A stretch of DNA of 64,000 nt from contig OX359198.1 of NCBI GenBank assembly GCA_947172415.1, positions 1,395,401-1,459,400 on the forward strand, in the 5' to 3' direction. The notes beneath the pieces are model-generated. The model saw only the letters and a program-made list of their open reading frames with translations, made no database searches and was not told where the DNA came from. This document shows, in pieces, positions 1-11,361 of the stretch (within the stretch, counting starts at the first letter, position 1; every line of letters begins with the position of its first letter). Origin of the DNA: Chondrosia reniformis. Lineage: Eukaryota > Porifera > Demospongiae > Chondrillida > Chondrillidae. Made by a program: the position numbers and the translations under genes.

Positions 1-75
1 GCACTTGAATTCAGATCAGCTGAACTGTTCCACAAAGGTATCGATTTGATTAAATATGGGATCGTTGATCTTTAA
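1..75 (-). CDS. 5' end of an ANK-ROCO gene copy lying mostly outside the window (copy 0)
   Basis: Positions 1-22 match, with few changes, part of the first coding exon of the complete copy (34,741-34,762). The sequence then switches to the reverse orientation of the leader (the stretch around the Cys-free TTCCACAAAGGTATCGAT), the same switch as in copy 2 at about 59,790. The rest of this gene must lie before the window. The start codon context ATGGGAAATAAG is absent here, so this copy cannot encode the MGNKLSS N-terminus. Called by homology only. Confidence 0.5.
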
Positions 76-212
76 CTACTCTCCAAACGCCATTTTATTT
101 ACTGCTTTCAGATCTGGGCGTAGGATCTAGGAGACTTACTTACGCAGGTATTTTCCCCACGTCTGTTATGTTGTCAATTGCCTTTTGAGATCTGAAGACC
201 TTTCTCTTTCAG

Positions 213-640
213 GAACGTCTCATCTTGTGAGGAGCTGAACATTACAGTAGATAACGGAACAGAGTCTAGTTATGTAAAGAGATGTTGCAATGTGGAGTCA
301 ACTGGAGTGAGTACATGTCTCCTTACACTTCAGTACCTTATGTGGTATACTGTTATCAGACAACTTGTATGAAATTGTTAGGCTTGCTGAATGTTGAATA
401 TAGTACCGTTTTATTGGACAATCTATCTCACCATCAAGTAGATCAAACTTCCAATGATTGCAAGGTTTTGCCTTCTCAGTAGTTTGATCTACTCGATGGT
501 GAGTTAGATTGTACAATATAACAGTACTATATTCAACTTGTATGCAAGATTAGCAACCCTATCTTAATTGTACGTCTGCTTAGAAGGGTCTGAAAGATTT
601 GATGATATAAGTGTAACGAGAATGCACTTTGATAATAACT
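213..640 (+). CDS. Putative secreted/extracellular two-exon fragment, copy 0
   Basis: An acceptor (ttctctttcag) precedes a 94-bp exon at 213-306 that reads NVSSCEELNITVDNGTESS followed by YVKRCCNVESTG and ends at gtgagt. It has three Asn-glycosylation sequons and several Cys, which suggests an extracellular or luminal peptide. A second possible exon starts at 584 after tctgcttag and reads EGSERFDDISVTRMHFD. Both recur at 35,037 and 60,044 with few amino-acid changes. A hairpin repeat lies in the intervening intron. I do not recognise the family. The joining phase between the two exons is not settled, and no clear signal peptide exon is visible in this copy. Confidence 0.3.
393..537. repeat. 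Hairpin (foldback) repeat, copy 0
   Basis: Inverted repeat with arms of about 57 bp around a roughly 30-bp loop; the arms contain CACCATCAAGTAGATCAAAC and its complement. It is present at the same place in all three duplicated blocks (also 35,225-35,374 and 60,232-60,376). This copy has the most arm mismatches. Probably a small MITE inserted before the duplication. Confidence 0.6.
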
Positions 641-1349
641 GTTTTTTCTTTTTAATCATTTATGTGAATGTATACGTATGTGAACTTATTACATTATATT
701 GTGTACATAATTGTCTGATATCTATATATCTAGTTTGTTTAGAACGTCTAGTTATTCCAAGTCAAGACTGGTCTGTGAAGTACTGCTGGATCATGTTAGA
801 AAACAGTATATAAAGTGAGGTGGTATTTACAGCAAGTTATAAGATTTACACTGCAATGATAAAATGTATGTATAGTACTTTCACCTGTTAATATGTACAC
901 TGGTTATATATCTGTAATATAAATATTAGTTATCAGTATGTATATGTAGGTCCTCCTATATATTATGTGGAGGGAGTTCTCGTACATAGTACATTGTAAA
1001 GTGTATATAAAAGTTAAGAGGAGACTCTGGTTCCCATTAAGTGAACTTTGGTTCCACCCATTAGCTCATCAAGCTCCTCAGGGGACATGAGTGGGTGAGG
1101 TAAATCCAGAGTCAAATGATGAGACAAAATGTGTATAATTTTAGAATTTCACAAACTATACAACAATAATTGATTTAGGTCTTGAGCAATACTTTTAATA
1201 TATTTATACATTTGAATATGTATCAAAGTATGTATTATCTTTTGGAAGTTTATCTTTATATTATCTTTATCTGTCTATTGTGCTCACATTCTAAAACTAC
1301 AAGTACATTATTGGTATAGCACTGTATTTATAGGGTATACTTACTGTAG
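640..1349. other. Intergenic, nothing supported
   Basis: AT-rich sequence without coherent frames or splice-flanked exons. Up to about 942 it matches 60,480-60,768; after that it is unique in the window. Confidence 0.5.
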
Positions 1350-1583
1350 ATGGTGATAGTGGAATGGAATATGTATTTGCTGTCAGTTTTGAAAGATTCA
1401 GACCTATTCTTGTCAGATGAGCTATACCAGAAGCATTTTGAAGAGAAGTGTATTCAGATTTGAGGAGTGCTAATGTACAAAGCACTAAGGAAGTGATTAA
1501 ACTTGTGAGTGGTCGGAAGAGGAAGAACTTAGTCTATATTTCCACTATTGGTGTGTTTGGAGGTGGACAAGTGGAACCAGATA
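1350..1583 (+). pseudogene. Reductase-domain gene fragment with an internal deletion
   Basis: After an acceptor-like ctgtag this matches the exon at 5,445 of the neighbouring reductase (DGDSGM then a frameshift), then jumps at gaagtgtatt directly to the tail of the next intron and exon 7,387 (DLRSANVQSTK). The join keeps the intronic letters tattcag, so it is a genomic deletion at a short tatt homology and not a retrocopy. Reading is broken by the deletion and by a 3-bp loss near 1,505. It ends soon after a sequence encoding GVFGGGQVEPD. Confidence 0.7.
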
Positions 1584-2100
1584 AGTCACTTGAGTCTACA
1601 CATTGGTGACATGGATTCTGAGAATCAGAATATTTCCCTCATAGACAGGTTCGTACAATGAACATTGAAATATACGTCTATATTTGGTGTTAGGCTACAG
1701 GATATAACACCAGGAGAGGGACGACCAACATGTGACTGCATATTGAACTAATAATATATGAACAGATTATACCTGATCATAATATTATGGATGTGTAACC
1801 TTTGATAGTGCTAAATGGGGCAAGGTATTGCTTTACAAACTCAGCACTTAAATAACAATAATAATATAATATATGTATATACTAGATATGGGCACATCCC
1901 TCTACCAGGCAGCATGAAAGTGGTAGCTGAGTCAGTAAGCTAACAAAGTGGCAATGGCAGCATAATACTGGGGTGTCCAGATAAGGGACATTTGAATGTA
2001 TTTACGTAAAGATATGTATACATTTAACTGCATGCTGTCTGTATATAATATGCTTAGTCCATAATTTTACCTAGTTTTTGCATCTCTTTTAATCGATTAG
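1584..2100. other. Intergenic/5' flank of reductase, nothing supported
   Basis: No adenylation-domain exons can be read here although the gene that follows starts in the middle of that domain. Contains an AT-rich stretch and no convincing promoter. Confidence 0.4.
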
Positions 2101-5100
2101 AAAGAAGAACATATTCAAATTGTCTCAAGGGGAGTTTGTAGCTCCCAGCAGACTGGAGAACATATTCATTGAAGAGAGCACCCTACTTGATCAAATCTTC
2201 ATCTATGGAGAGGGATCATGGAGCAATATGGTGGCCGCAGTGGTTCCAAATAAGATTGCTGCACTGGAGAGATGGGAGAAAGAAGAGAAAGGTTAGTTGT
2301 ACTCTAGTTTATATGAAGTTTTTATAGAACAGTCTTTGTATAAACATACATCAGAATATGTAAGATACATATAGTGGCAAATTCTAAGTTATCTAGTTAC
2401 CTATAATGTATAATGTGAAGAATATTCAGAGTATACACATGTTAGCTATGATTGCTTCATATTTTGTAGATGCAACATTTTCCTTTGAAGAGATTTGTCA
2501 GTCTTCAGCTTTTAACTCAATAATGCTCAAAGAGGTACAAATATGAATAGTTTGTGAATAATTGTGTTGCAGCCACTACCTTTTTGACCCTTACCAAATA
2601 TGGTCAAACATGATGTCACATGTAGTGATGTAATGTGCATGTACGTAGGATGTTGTTACATTTTTGGTTTTATTCATTGACATATCCAGATAAGAGAAAT
2701 TGCTCGATTGCATAATCTACCAGGATGGGAAATTCCCATTGCCGTTTTGATTGGACCAGAGCAATTTACTCCAGAGAATGGGCTCCTCACGGCAACCTTC
2801 AAACTGTCCAGACCCAAGCTGGAACTAAAGTACAGAGATGAACTGGCCCAGCTCATCAGTGGAACAGAAGGCAAAGGAGCCCTGTAGGTAACAGTATAGG
2901 TAACTGTATGTAGGTAACAGTATAGGTAACTGTATGTAGGTAATGGTATAGGTAACTGTATGTAGGTAACAGTATAGGTAACTGTATGTAGGTAACTGTA
3001 TAGGTAACTGTATGTAGGTAACAGTATAGGTAACTGTATGTAGGTAACAGTATAGGTAACTGTATGTAGGTAACAGTATAGGTAACTGTAACTGTATGTA
3101 GGTAACTGTATAGGTAACTGTAACTGTATGTAGGTAACAGTATAGGTAACTGTATGTAGGTAACTGTATAGGTAACTGTATGTAGGTAACTGTATGTAGG
3201 TAACTGTATAGGTAACTGTATAGGTAACTGTATGTAGGTAACAGTATAGGTAACTGTATGTAGGTAACTGTATAGGTAACAGTATGTAGGTAATGGTATA
3301 GGTAACTGTATGTAGGTAACAGTATAGGTAACTGTATGTAGGTAACAGTATAGGTAACTGTATGTAGGTAACTGTATAGGTAACTGTATGTAGGTAACAG
3401 TATAGGTAACTGTATGTAGGTAATGGTATAGGTAACTGTATGTAGGTAACAGTATAGGTAACTGTATGTAGGTAACTGTATAGGTAACTGTATGTAGGTA
3501 ACAGTATAGGTAACTGTATGTAGGTAACAGTATAGGTAACTGTATGTAGGTAACAGTATAGGTAACTGTATGTAAGTAACAGTATAGGTAACTGTATGTA
3601 AGTAACTGTATAGGTAACTGTATGTAGGTAACAGTATAGGTAACTGTATGTAGGTAACAGTATAGGTAACTGTATGTAGGTAACTGTATGTTATGTATAT
3701 GAATGTACATAAAATGTAGACTACATTATTATGTAGTATGAAATAAGGTTTTGTACATACTTACTATTATGTTTATATACACGAGCATTTGGTTGAAAGA
3801 GTTAATTTACTTTTGAAAAAATGAATCATTAATTGAGACACTTTCTTTATAATGCTAAATGTTCACTGCAGGTCAGTAGAGGAGGATTTCACTAATTTGA
3901 TTGCTCAGTGTTTCTTTGATGGCCAACCAAATGAGAATGAGGTACCAGAAGAAATGAAAATGTCATCATTCTCTCAGCTTGGAGGAGATTCTATAGCAGC
4001 TCTGCAGGTACGTACATAAACATGTATGCTTGTACATTGACTATAATGGATATTGTATGCCTAGCATGTATTATATGTATATATACGTATATATGTACAT
4101 ATGTACATATATATGTGTGTATACGTATATGTATATACATATATGTACAATATATACAAATGTATATATATGCATATAGTATCTTATTAATAGTTATACT
4201 TGCAAAGACAATTTAGTCCAAGAACGCTTTGTTAACATTTTGATTTATCTCTGTATATCCAACTTAGTGTGTTAATACAGTGAAACGGAGGCTTGTAGTA
4301 GCTATTACAGCTGCAGATGTATTAGGTAGTACGGTGGGGCAGTTGGTTGACTATATTGTGAAACACTCTAATAAAGAGGTTGTTAATATGGCTTTATACC
4401 AGCAGTTATGCGATGGTAAGATATTCACATTAACAAACTTGCACTCATACCTGTACATTCATTTATTATTATACACGAGGTGTCTGTACTTGTATATGCA
4501 AAATCGTAGGTCTTAGATATGTAGTTAAGTTAATGTGTACTAACTCAGACTGTATTCACTTGGATGATCTGAAGGTTGTGTGTTTTGTGTGTATAGCAAT
4601 ATATAGTGTTTTTATAAAGTATTGTAGTAAGTACTGTATATACGTATTGTACTAAGGAAGACAGCAATTTCTTATTCTCTCTTCTCTTTTAGCTGGTCAG
4701 ACTGTTAATGAAGTTAGTGAGAGTGAACTGATTAAACAAGATATCAATTTGGATTTGCTTCTTGAAGAATGTGGTCCCATTTCCAAATTTGAAAATGAAA
4801 ATCAGAAAGATAGCAACATCACTGTGCTTCTTACAGGATGCACTGGATTTCTAGGAAAATTTATTTTAATGGAACTGCTGAAAGACTCAAGAGTTTGCAA
4901 AGTGTACTGTCACTTTAGAGGAACTGAATCAAGTTGGTTCACATTTCATCATTCCTTATCTACGTATGTCTAATTGGTACACATGTATGCACATCAACTT
5001 AACATTCATTGAATATGGATAGGTTTATATTATTCTTCGTGATTGTGCAATAGTGACACACACGTGTGCGAAGGATAGGGGCTGGAAGGGAGACTAAGGT

Positions 5101-8100
5101 TTAGTATATTGAGCCCATTGTAGTGACGGGTCAATTACTAATTTTGAGTTGTATTTACATGAATTGAAAGTGTTTCAAATAAAATGACTGTTTATCTTAC
5201 AATATACTGTAATTGTAGTTGTGAAATTGTAATGTTGAATTGTTAGACAAAGCCAATAAGTCCAAGGCACGAGTATCATTGTCCTATTTAAATGGTGAAC
5301 AGTGACCGTCTTCTAGTCATTCAATTTTCCATCTTTGATGGCTAAGAGGGTTCGTAGTGGTTTGCTCATATTCGTTATAGCCTTTGCACTGGTTTTGTGC
5401 TATTAACTTCCCCTTCAATGTAAATATGCCTGTTCATACTGTAGATGGTGATAGTGGAATGGACTATTTGCTGTCAGTTTTGAAAGATTCAGACCTATTC
5501 TCGTCAGATGAGCTATACAAGAAGCATTTTGAAGAGAAGTGTATTCCCTTACAAGGAGACCTCAGAAAACCTAACCTCGGTCTCTCTGTGGAGTACTTTA
5601 CTGAATTGTCAGATCTGGTGGATGTGGTGATTCACAACGGAGCACATGTTAATCATGTGTTACCTTATACTGGTGAGTGTGTATGCTAATCATGTGTTAC
5701 CTTATACTGGTGAGTGTGTATGCTAATCATGTGTTACCTTATACTGGTGAGTGTGTATGTTAATCATGTGTTACCTTATACTGGTGAGTGTGCATGTTAA
5801 TCATGTGTTACCTTATACTGGTGAGTGTGTATGTTAATCATGTGTTACCTTATACTGGTGAGTGTGCATGTTAATCATGTGTTACCTTATACTGGTGAGT
5901 GTGCATGTTAATCATGTGTTACCTTATACTGGTGAGTGTGTATGTTAATCATGTGTTACCTTATACTGGTGAGTGTGCATGTTAATCATGTGTTACCTTA
6001 TACTGGTGAGTGTGTATGTTAATCATGTGTTACCTTATACTGGTGAGTGTGTATGTTAATCATGTGTTACCTTATACTGGTGAGTGTGTATGTTAATCAT
6101 GTGTTACCTTATACTGGTGAGTGCACATGTTAATCATGTGTTACCTTATACTGGTGAGTGTGTATGTTTATCATGTGTTACCTTATACTGGTGAGTGTGT
6201 ATGTTAATCATGTGTTACCTTATACTGGTGAGTGTGCATGTTAATCATGTGTTACCTTATACTGGTGAGTGTGTATGTTAATCATGTGTTACCTTATACT
6301 GGTGAGTGTGTATGTTAATCATGTGTTACCTTATACTGGTGAGTGTGCATGTTAATCATGTGTTACCTTATACTGGTGAGTGAGCATGTTAATCATGTGT
6401 TACCTTATACTGGTGAGTGTGTATGCTAATCATGTGTTACCTTATACTGGTGAGTGTGTATGTTAATCATGTGTTACCTTATACTGGTGAGTGTGTATGT
6501 TAATCATGTGTTACCTTATACTGGTGAGTGTGTATGTTAATTATGTGTTACCTTATACTGGTGAGTGTGTATGTTAATCATGTGTTACCTTATACTGGTG
6601 AGTGTGTATGTTAATCATGTGTTACCTTATACTGATGAGTGTGTATGTTAATCATGTGTTACCTTATACTGGTGAGTGTGTATGTTAATCATGTGTTACC
6701 TTATACTGGTGAGTGTGTATGTTAATCATGTGTTACCTTATACTGATGAGTGTGTATGTTAATCATGTGTTACCTTATACTGGTGAGTGTGTATGTTAAT
6801 CATGTGTTACCTTATACTGGTGTGTGTGTATGTTAATCATGTGTTACCTTATACTGGTGAGTGTGTATGTTAATCATGTGTTACCTTATACTGGTGAGTG
6901 TGTATGTTAATCATGTGTTACCTTATACTGGTGTGTGTGTATGTTAATCATGTGTTACCTTATACTGGTGAGTGTGTATGTTAATCATGTGTTACCTTAT
7001 ACTGGTGAGTGTGTATGTTAATCATGTGTTACCTTATACTGGTGAGTGTGTATGTTAATCATGTGTTACCTGATACTGGTGAGTGTGCATGTTAATCATG
7101 TGTTACCTTATACTGGTGAGTGTACATGTTAATCATGTGTTACCTTATACTGGTGAGTGTGCATGTTAATCATGTGTTACCTTATACTGGTGAGTGTGCA
7201 TGTTAATCATGTGTTACCTTATACTGGTGAGTGTGTATGTTAATCATGTGTTAGCAAAACGAGAGAATTGTTACTGATTTTGAAATACAACCACACTTTA
7301 GTATTAATAAAGTAATTTCATAAGTATGTACTGTACTTGCGCATACTTGTTGCATTTGGTATAACTGCATGACTGTTCCTATTCAGATTTGAGGAGTGCT
7401 AATGTACAAAGCACTAAGGAAGAGATTAAACTTGTTGTGAGTGGTCGGAAGAGGAAGAACTTAGTCTACATTTCCACTATTGGTGTGTTTGGAGGTGGAC
7501 AAGTGGAACCAGATGAGTACACTGACATCACACAACAAAGGTAATATACAAGTAATTGGTTAGCACATGGTTAACACATGGTTAGCACATGGTTAGCACA
7601 TTGTTAGCACATGGTTAGCACATGGTTAGCACATGGTTAGCACATGGTCAGCACATGGTTAGCACATGATCGTGAGATGTATAGTAAATTGTATATATGG
7701 ACAATTCTTACTTATTGATAATGGTATACGTATGGTCATACATGCATGTGGTAATACTTATTGCATCTACATCTTTACTATATGATTTTTTCTGATGTCT
7801 GTCATGTAGTTTGTTTAGAATGTCTGGGTGTGTGAAGTACTGCTGGGTCAAGTTAGGGAACACAAGTTAGCATCTGTTACCACAGTAAGGTGAGCGGACA
7901 TCTTTAATGGTGTCCTTCTAACGCAGCATAAAGCCAACACAATGTGATATATTATAAGGAGAGTCCATTTCATCCCAATTTGATATCCAACATTTTTATA
8001 TATAACCTACGCATCTTATATAGCCTAATTGAGAAAGAAAGAAAAGAAGCCTAACTGTATCCTCATCAAAAGCTCCATAGATTTGTCCTAAGTCATTAGT

Positions 8101-9159
8101 CTAAGAAATTGTGTTTTAATCTGTTCTCTTAAAGTTTCCTTAGCTTTATAAACATGATAATCATAGTGTTCAGAATATGGTCTTTTAGAGATATCCATAT
8201 TCTGTACTCATCCGCTACCTGATATCCATTCTGTTGCTAGGCCTGGTTTGATTGGTGCTCATTCAGTGACTGATGAAGGTAATGTTAGAGATTGGCTGTC
8301 TTGGATGGTGAGGGCAGCTCAGACACTCAAACTGTCTCCAACTAGTGATACACTGAAGAGTGTCTTCCTTCGTCTTCTCCCTGTTGATTATGTGGCACAA
8401 ACTGTTGCCATTTTGTCATTATCACGTGAAGTGCCTAGTAAGTTATACACACGTGTCTGTTTAACTTTAATTATACTCTCTCTATATATAATTATAGTAA
8501 TAGGCACTCCTAAGGAATGCAGTAGTGATGTATTCTTTGCTTACCACCTGGTCAACAGTGATGACGCAAAATCATATCAGGAGTTCTTTAACTGTTTGAA
8601 GAGAGTGTGTCCAAACCTAAAGGAAACGGGTGAGGCACCCTCTACAAAGTCCTTTAGTCCTTTGTAATGTGTATATCCTGTCAAACAAATGCTTATAGTT
8701 AAGAGCGTTATGATATGAAGGATCTTAAGATTAAAAAGGAGAAGGAAGGAGGTAGACTTCAAGGGTCACTAATGAGGGTGGAATTCCCAGAAAAGCTGCC
8801 TGGCCTAATGGAGCAGAAGAATAAAGAGAAGAATCTTCTATCCTCGATATCAGCCAAAACTCTCACTAGTTAATTAATTACTTCCTTATATATTAGCATT
8901 TTACTGTAGAATAGACATGATAGCATATAAGAAAATTATGTTTTAGATTACTTGTGATGTGATAGAAGTAAGTACTATATATGTTTTGATGATTAGCAAT
9001 CTTTATATTGTTTTGTTTTTGATTTGAAATTCAGACTATGGCACATTCAGAGTGACTTTGAGAGAAGAAGCTAAAAAGAGAGATGTTCCAGCTCTGTTTG
9101 TAGCTAATTCACTTCTACCCGACACAGAAACTCCACCCTTTGTTCGGCCGGCAAATTAA
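2101..9159 (+). CDS. Carboxylic-acid-reductase-like (A-PCP-R) gene, 5'-truncated, probably decaying
   Basis: Eleven exons are supported: 2101-2291, 2470-2534, 2690-2883, 3872-4007, 4281-4415, 4693-4963, 5445-5672, 7387-7540, 8241-8437, 8504-8629, 9035-9159. Several junction codons fit (DAGQ, YTDLR, VPSTP, GDYGT). The first three encode the C-terminal part of an AMP-forming adenylation domain (KLSQGEFVAPSRLENIF; YGEGSW). Exon 4 is the carrier domain with its phosphopantetheine serine (LGGDSIAAL). The rest is an NAD(P)-binding thioester reductase (TGCTGFLGKF glycine motif; GDLRKPNLGLS; VVIHNGAHVN). Such proteins activate an acid, load it on the carrier and release it reductively as an aldehyde or alcohol. 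Oddities: the first two thirds of the A domain are missing; the exon expected to carry the Tyr-x-x-x-Lys catalytic pair is absent between 7,540 and 8,241; a 4-bp insertion near 9,150 truncates the C-terminus relative to the copy at 42,830. Either a pseudogene or a shortened product. Confidence 0.75.
2884..3700. repeat. 26-bp minisatellite starting at a 5' splice site
   Basis: About 31 tandem units of roughly gtaggtaacagtataggtaa plus ctgtat follow immediately after the exon ending at 2,883. Every unit holds donor-like AG|GTAACA or TAGGTAAC strings. The array lies wholly in the intron. It produces a long stop-free frame on the - strand that is an artefact. Confidence 0.9.
5648..7245. repeat. 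37-bp minisatellite duplicating an exon end and its splice donor
   Basis: About 43 tandem units, each containing the last 24 bases of the exon at 5,445-5,672 (aatcatgtgttacctta then tactg), its donor gtgagtgtgtat, and gtt. Unit length 37 bp is not a multiple of three. The homologous place in the second reductase copy (41,460-41,510) has a single copy, so the expansion happened after the duplication and in this copy only. Units vary by few point changes (tgtat/tgcat/tacat). Confidence 0.95.
7556..7672. repeat. 12-bp tandem repeat in intron
   Basis: About nine to ten units of acatggttagc-type sequence directly after the donor of the exon ending at 7,540. Absent at the same place in the second copy (41,815). 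Confidence 0.85.
8755..8850. repeat. Dispersed repeat (SINE-like fragment), copy a
   Basis: The sequence around ggtggaattcccagaaa and agaagaataaagagaag recurs at 42,560-42,645 (duplication), 45,410-45,510 and, inverted, 37,860-38,045. The flanks at 45.4 kb and 37.9 kb differ, so it is a dispersed element and not only part of the segmental duplication. Confidence 0.55.
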
Positions 9160-9385
9160 AGATTTACACAGCAAATCATTACTAGAGAATATGAAGCCAT
9201 TTATATGTAAAGAGACCAACAATTGGAGATGAATTTTGCGAAAAATATTTCAAATTTCTTTCAAACGGGAAATGTAATTTTTAATTGTTATATTAATACA
9301 ATGTTACAAAACAAATGAAGGAAATGATATAATATGTTATGCAGTGTATGTACTGTATGTAGTGTGCATGTTACAAACGTTATTG

Positions 9386-9739
9386 TTAGATTGTTGCTGT
9401 GAACTGATCTATTCTATTAGAAAGTTCTTCATGACATCCATGGTCAGAAGGGATTTGCAAAACAAACGGCTTTTGTGGAGATTTTGGTGGTTCTGTCTTG
9501 GACCAGACACTTGACACTTCCCCCTCTCCTTCTGAAAGTGGTTTTAAAGTAGACACTGAGTCCTCCTGTTGTAGGCTATCAGTGTTTACTGCACTCTTTT
9601 GCTTTTTAGTCAGATTGAGATCAATTTCTGAAGCTATAGCCTCATTCAACGCACTCTCTATGCTCTCCTTAGGAGTACCCGTACCACAGAGCATACCAGT
9701 TGCGGAGGTAAAGCATGGAGTACCCTTACACTGTAATTT
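9386..9739 (-). CDS. Terminal exon of a death-fold gene, chimeric upstream part
   Basis: The 3' part (HGCHEELSNRIDQF, stop at 9,386) matches the end of the death-fold exon at 43,143-43,215 in unit 2. Upstream of that the two diverge completely: here a Ser/Glu/Lys-rich stretch (KSPQKPFVLQIPSD; SLQQEDSVSTLKPLSEGEG) runs back to an acceptor-like ttacag near 9,740 and a short Cys-containing start. It therefore looks as if the last helix of a death-fold domain was joined to unrelated sequence. No intact domain can be read. Function unknown. Confidence 0.4.
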   Translation of the reverse strand, partial: KLQCKGTPCFTSATGMLCGTGTPKESIESALNEAIASEIDLNLTKKQKSAVNTDSLQQEDSVSTLKPLSEGEGEVSSVWSKTEPPKSPQKPFVLQIPSDHGCHEELSNRIDQFTATI

Positions 9740-11310
9740 GTATTCGTCTTTACGTATGTGTAAAGATAACGTAAAGGTACTGTAAAGACATCACGCTTAA
9801 AGGTGTAACATCTTTAAAATCTTTAATTATAAGTCAACTTTACGTTATACAGTAAAGAGCTTAAAGCACCACTTTACGAAGCTCATAAAGGTGTCATTAA
9901 AGACCATAAAGATGATCGACATCTTTACGGCTAGTAAAGGTGTCTTTAATCCGTTTGTAAAGTTATTAAATTTCGACTGCAGTTTTTTAAATAAAACTTA
10001 AATTTCTTTACAATAAAAACAATTAAAAACAAGTAAAAACGTTCAGTTAGTAAAAAAAATCGCTAGTTTTCGTTCCCTTTTGAGCTGTTTTTCTAAAGAA
10101 GAAATAATCGTGAACAAGGTATTTTATCTAGGACATAAAAACACTTACCATGATATTTCGAATGTTTTGAGTACCTGCACGCAAAGAATTAAACAAAATG
10201 ACATGCGCTACAAAGGTAGGCTAAACAGTGATAGATTACGTAGCAATATGACAGTTTAAACTTACTTTAAATTCCTTTGAAGCTGTTAAACCTGCATATG
10301 TTGAAAAAACATTTAGACAGTAAAGCTGAATCTTACAAATAATAACTAAACATGATCATAAAGGCTTACTTCTTTCAGAGATGGTCTGTGTACGAATACC
10401 TGCAGTTGGAAGGGATCACAGTAAGTCAACTTGAAGCATAAATAACTTACCTTTCTTAGATAACTAACTTCTCCCCGCGCTTTATTCAAAAAACTAAAAA
10501 TTGCGCAATATATTGGTAACATGTGTCAAAAACAATGGCCGCCTTGTGTAAATGGTAATTTAAAGGACATTGCAGCATTTTAACCAAATTGCAATGGCTG
10601 AAAACTTCAATAAGCCTAATTCTTCCATAGGAATTCCTCTTGGAAGAAAATATTGCATTTAGTTTAACATTGCATACTATATTTAAACCTGAGTTTAATT
10701 GTTTTATGTATGTATGCAGCCATGCCTATATGTATTATAATAATTAATCATTGACATGTGTGATGCATGTATATATATATAAGTAGCATGCTTAGCCCTG
10801 ACCCTGTGTGCACCAGTGATTGTTGTCTTTAATTTTTTAAATTAAGAAGTGTATATAAAAGCACTGCATATATAATTAAAAAGTATATACCGGGAGAAAT
10901 TGTGTACTGGTACCTGAATGACTATGACCATGAATACATGCATCATGCAACACTGTGTGCATGTATACAGCTGCTATTAATTGTTGGAAATATAACCACA
11001 ATTAGCCTGTTCAAAAAATGGCTTCAGATAAAATGGGTCCAGCTATATAGCCTATATTAAAATGGCAAAATGTCAGCTTAAAGTCATCTTGATCATCTTT
11101 ACCTTGAACTTAAAGATATATGGAGAGCTTAAAGACATCTTTATCATCTTTACACTGAATGTAAAGGTATTAAAGACATCTTGATCATCTTTTATTTAAA
11201 CTTAAAGATGGTGGAAAGCTTAAAGACATGTTGATCATCTTTAAACATGACTTAAAGATGGACCTGTACATCTTTAAGCTCATCTTTACTATCTTTACAG
11301 AATATAAAGA
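9740..11310. mobile_element. Non-autonomous DNA element with clustered AAAGATG-type subterminal motifs
   Basis: Both ends (about 9,750-9,960 and 11,080-11,310) are packed with short motifs such as cttaaagatg, catctttac and their complements, in both orientations; the 1.1 kb between lacks them and lacks a gene. Clustered subterminal motifs of this kind are known as transposase-binding arrays in hAT-, Kolobok- or Harbinger-like elements. I cannot fix termini or a target duplication, so the class is open. It is absent from unit 2. Confidence 0.5.
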
Positions 11311-11361
11311 TGATTCCTTTTTACAGTGAATTATTTACAAGATCCACATTTCTTCGCAATT

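Noticed and set aside
2856-3710. 284-codon - strand frame rich in Tyr, Leu and Thr
   Set aside because: It is the 26-bp minisatellite read in a stop-free frame (26-residue period); no start context or neighbours support a gene.
5648-7245. CRISPR-like regular repeats
   Set aside because: Units are contiguous without unique spacers, arise from an exon-donor boundary, and the genome is eukaryotic.
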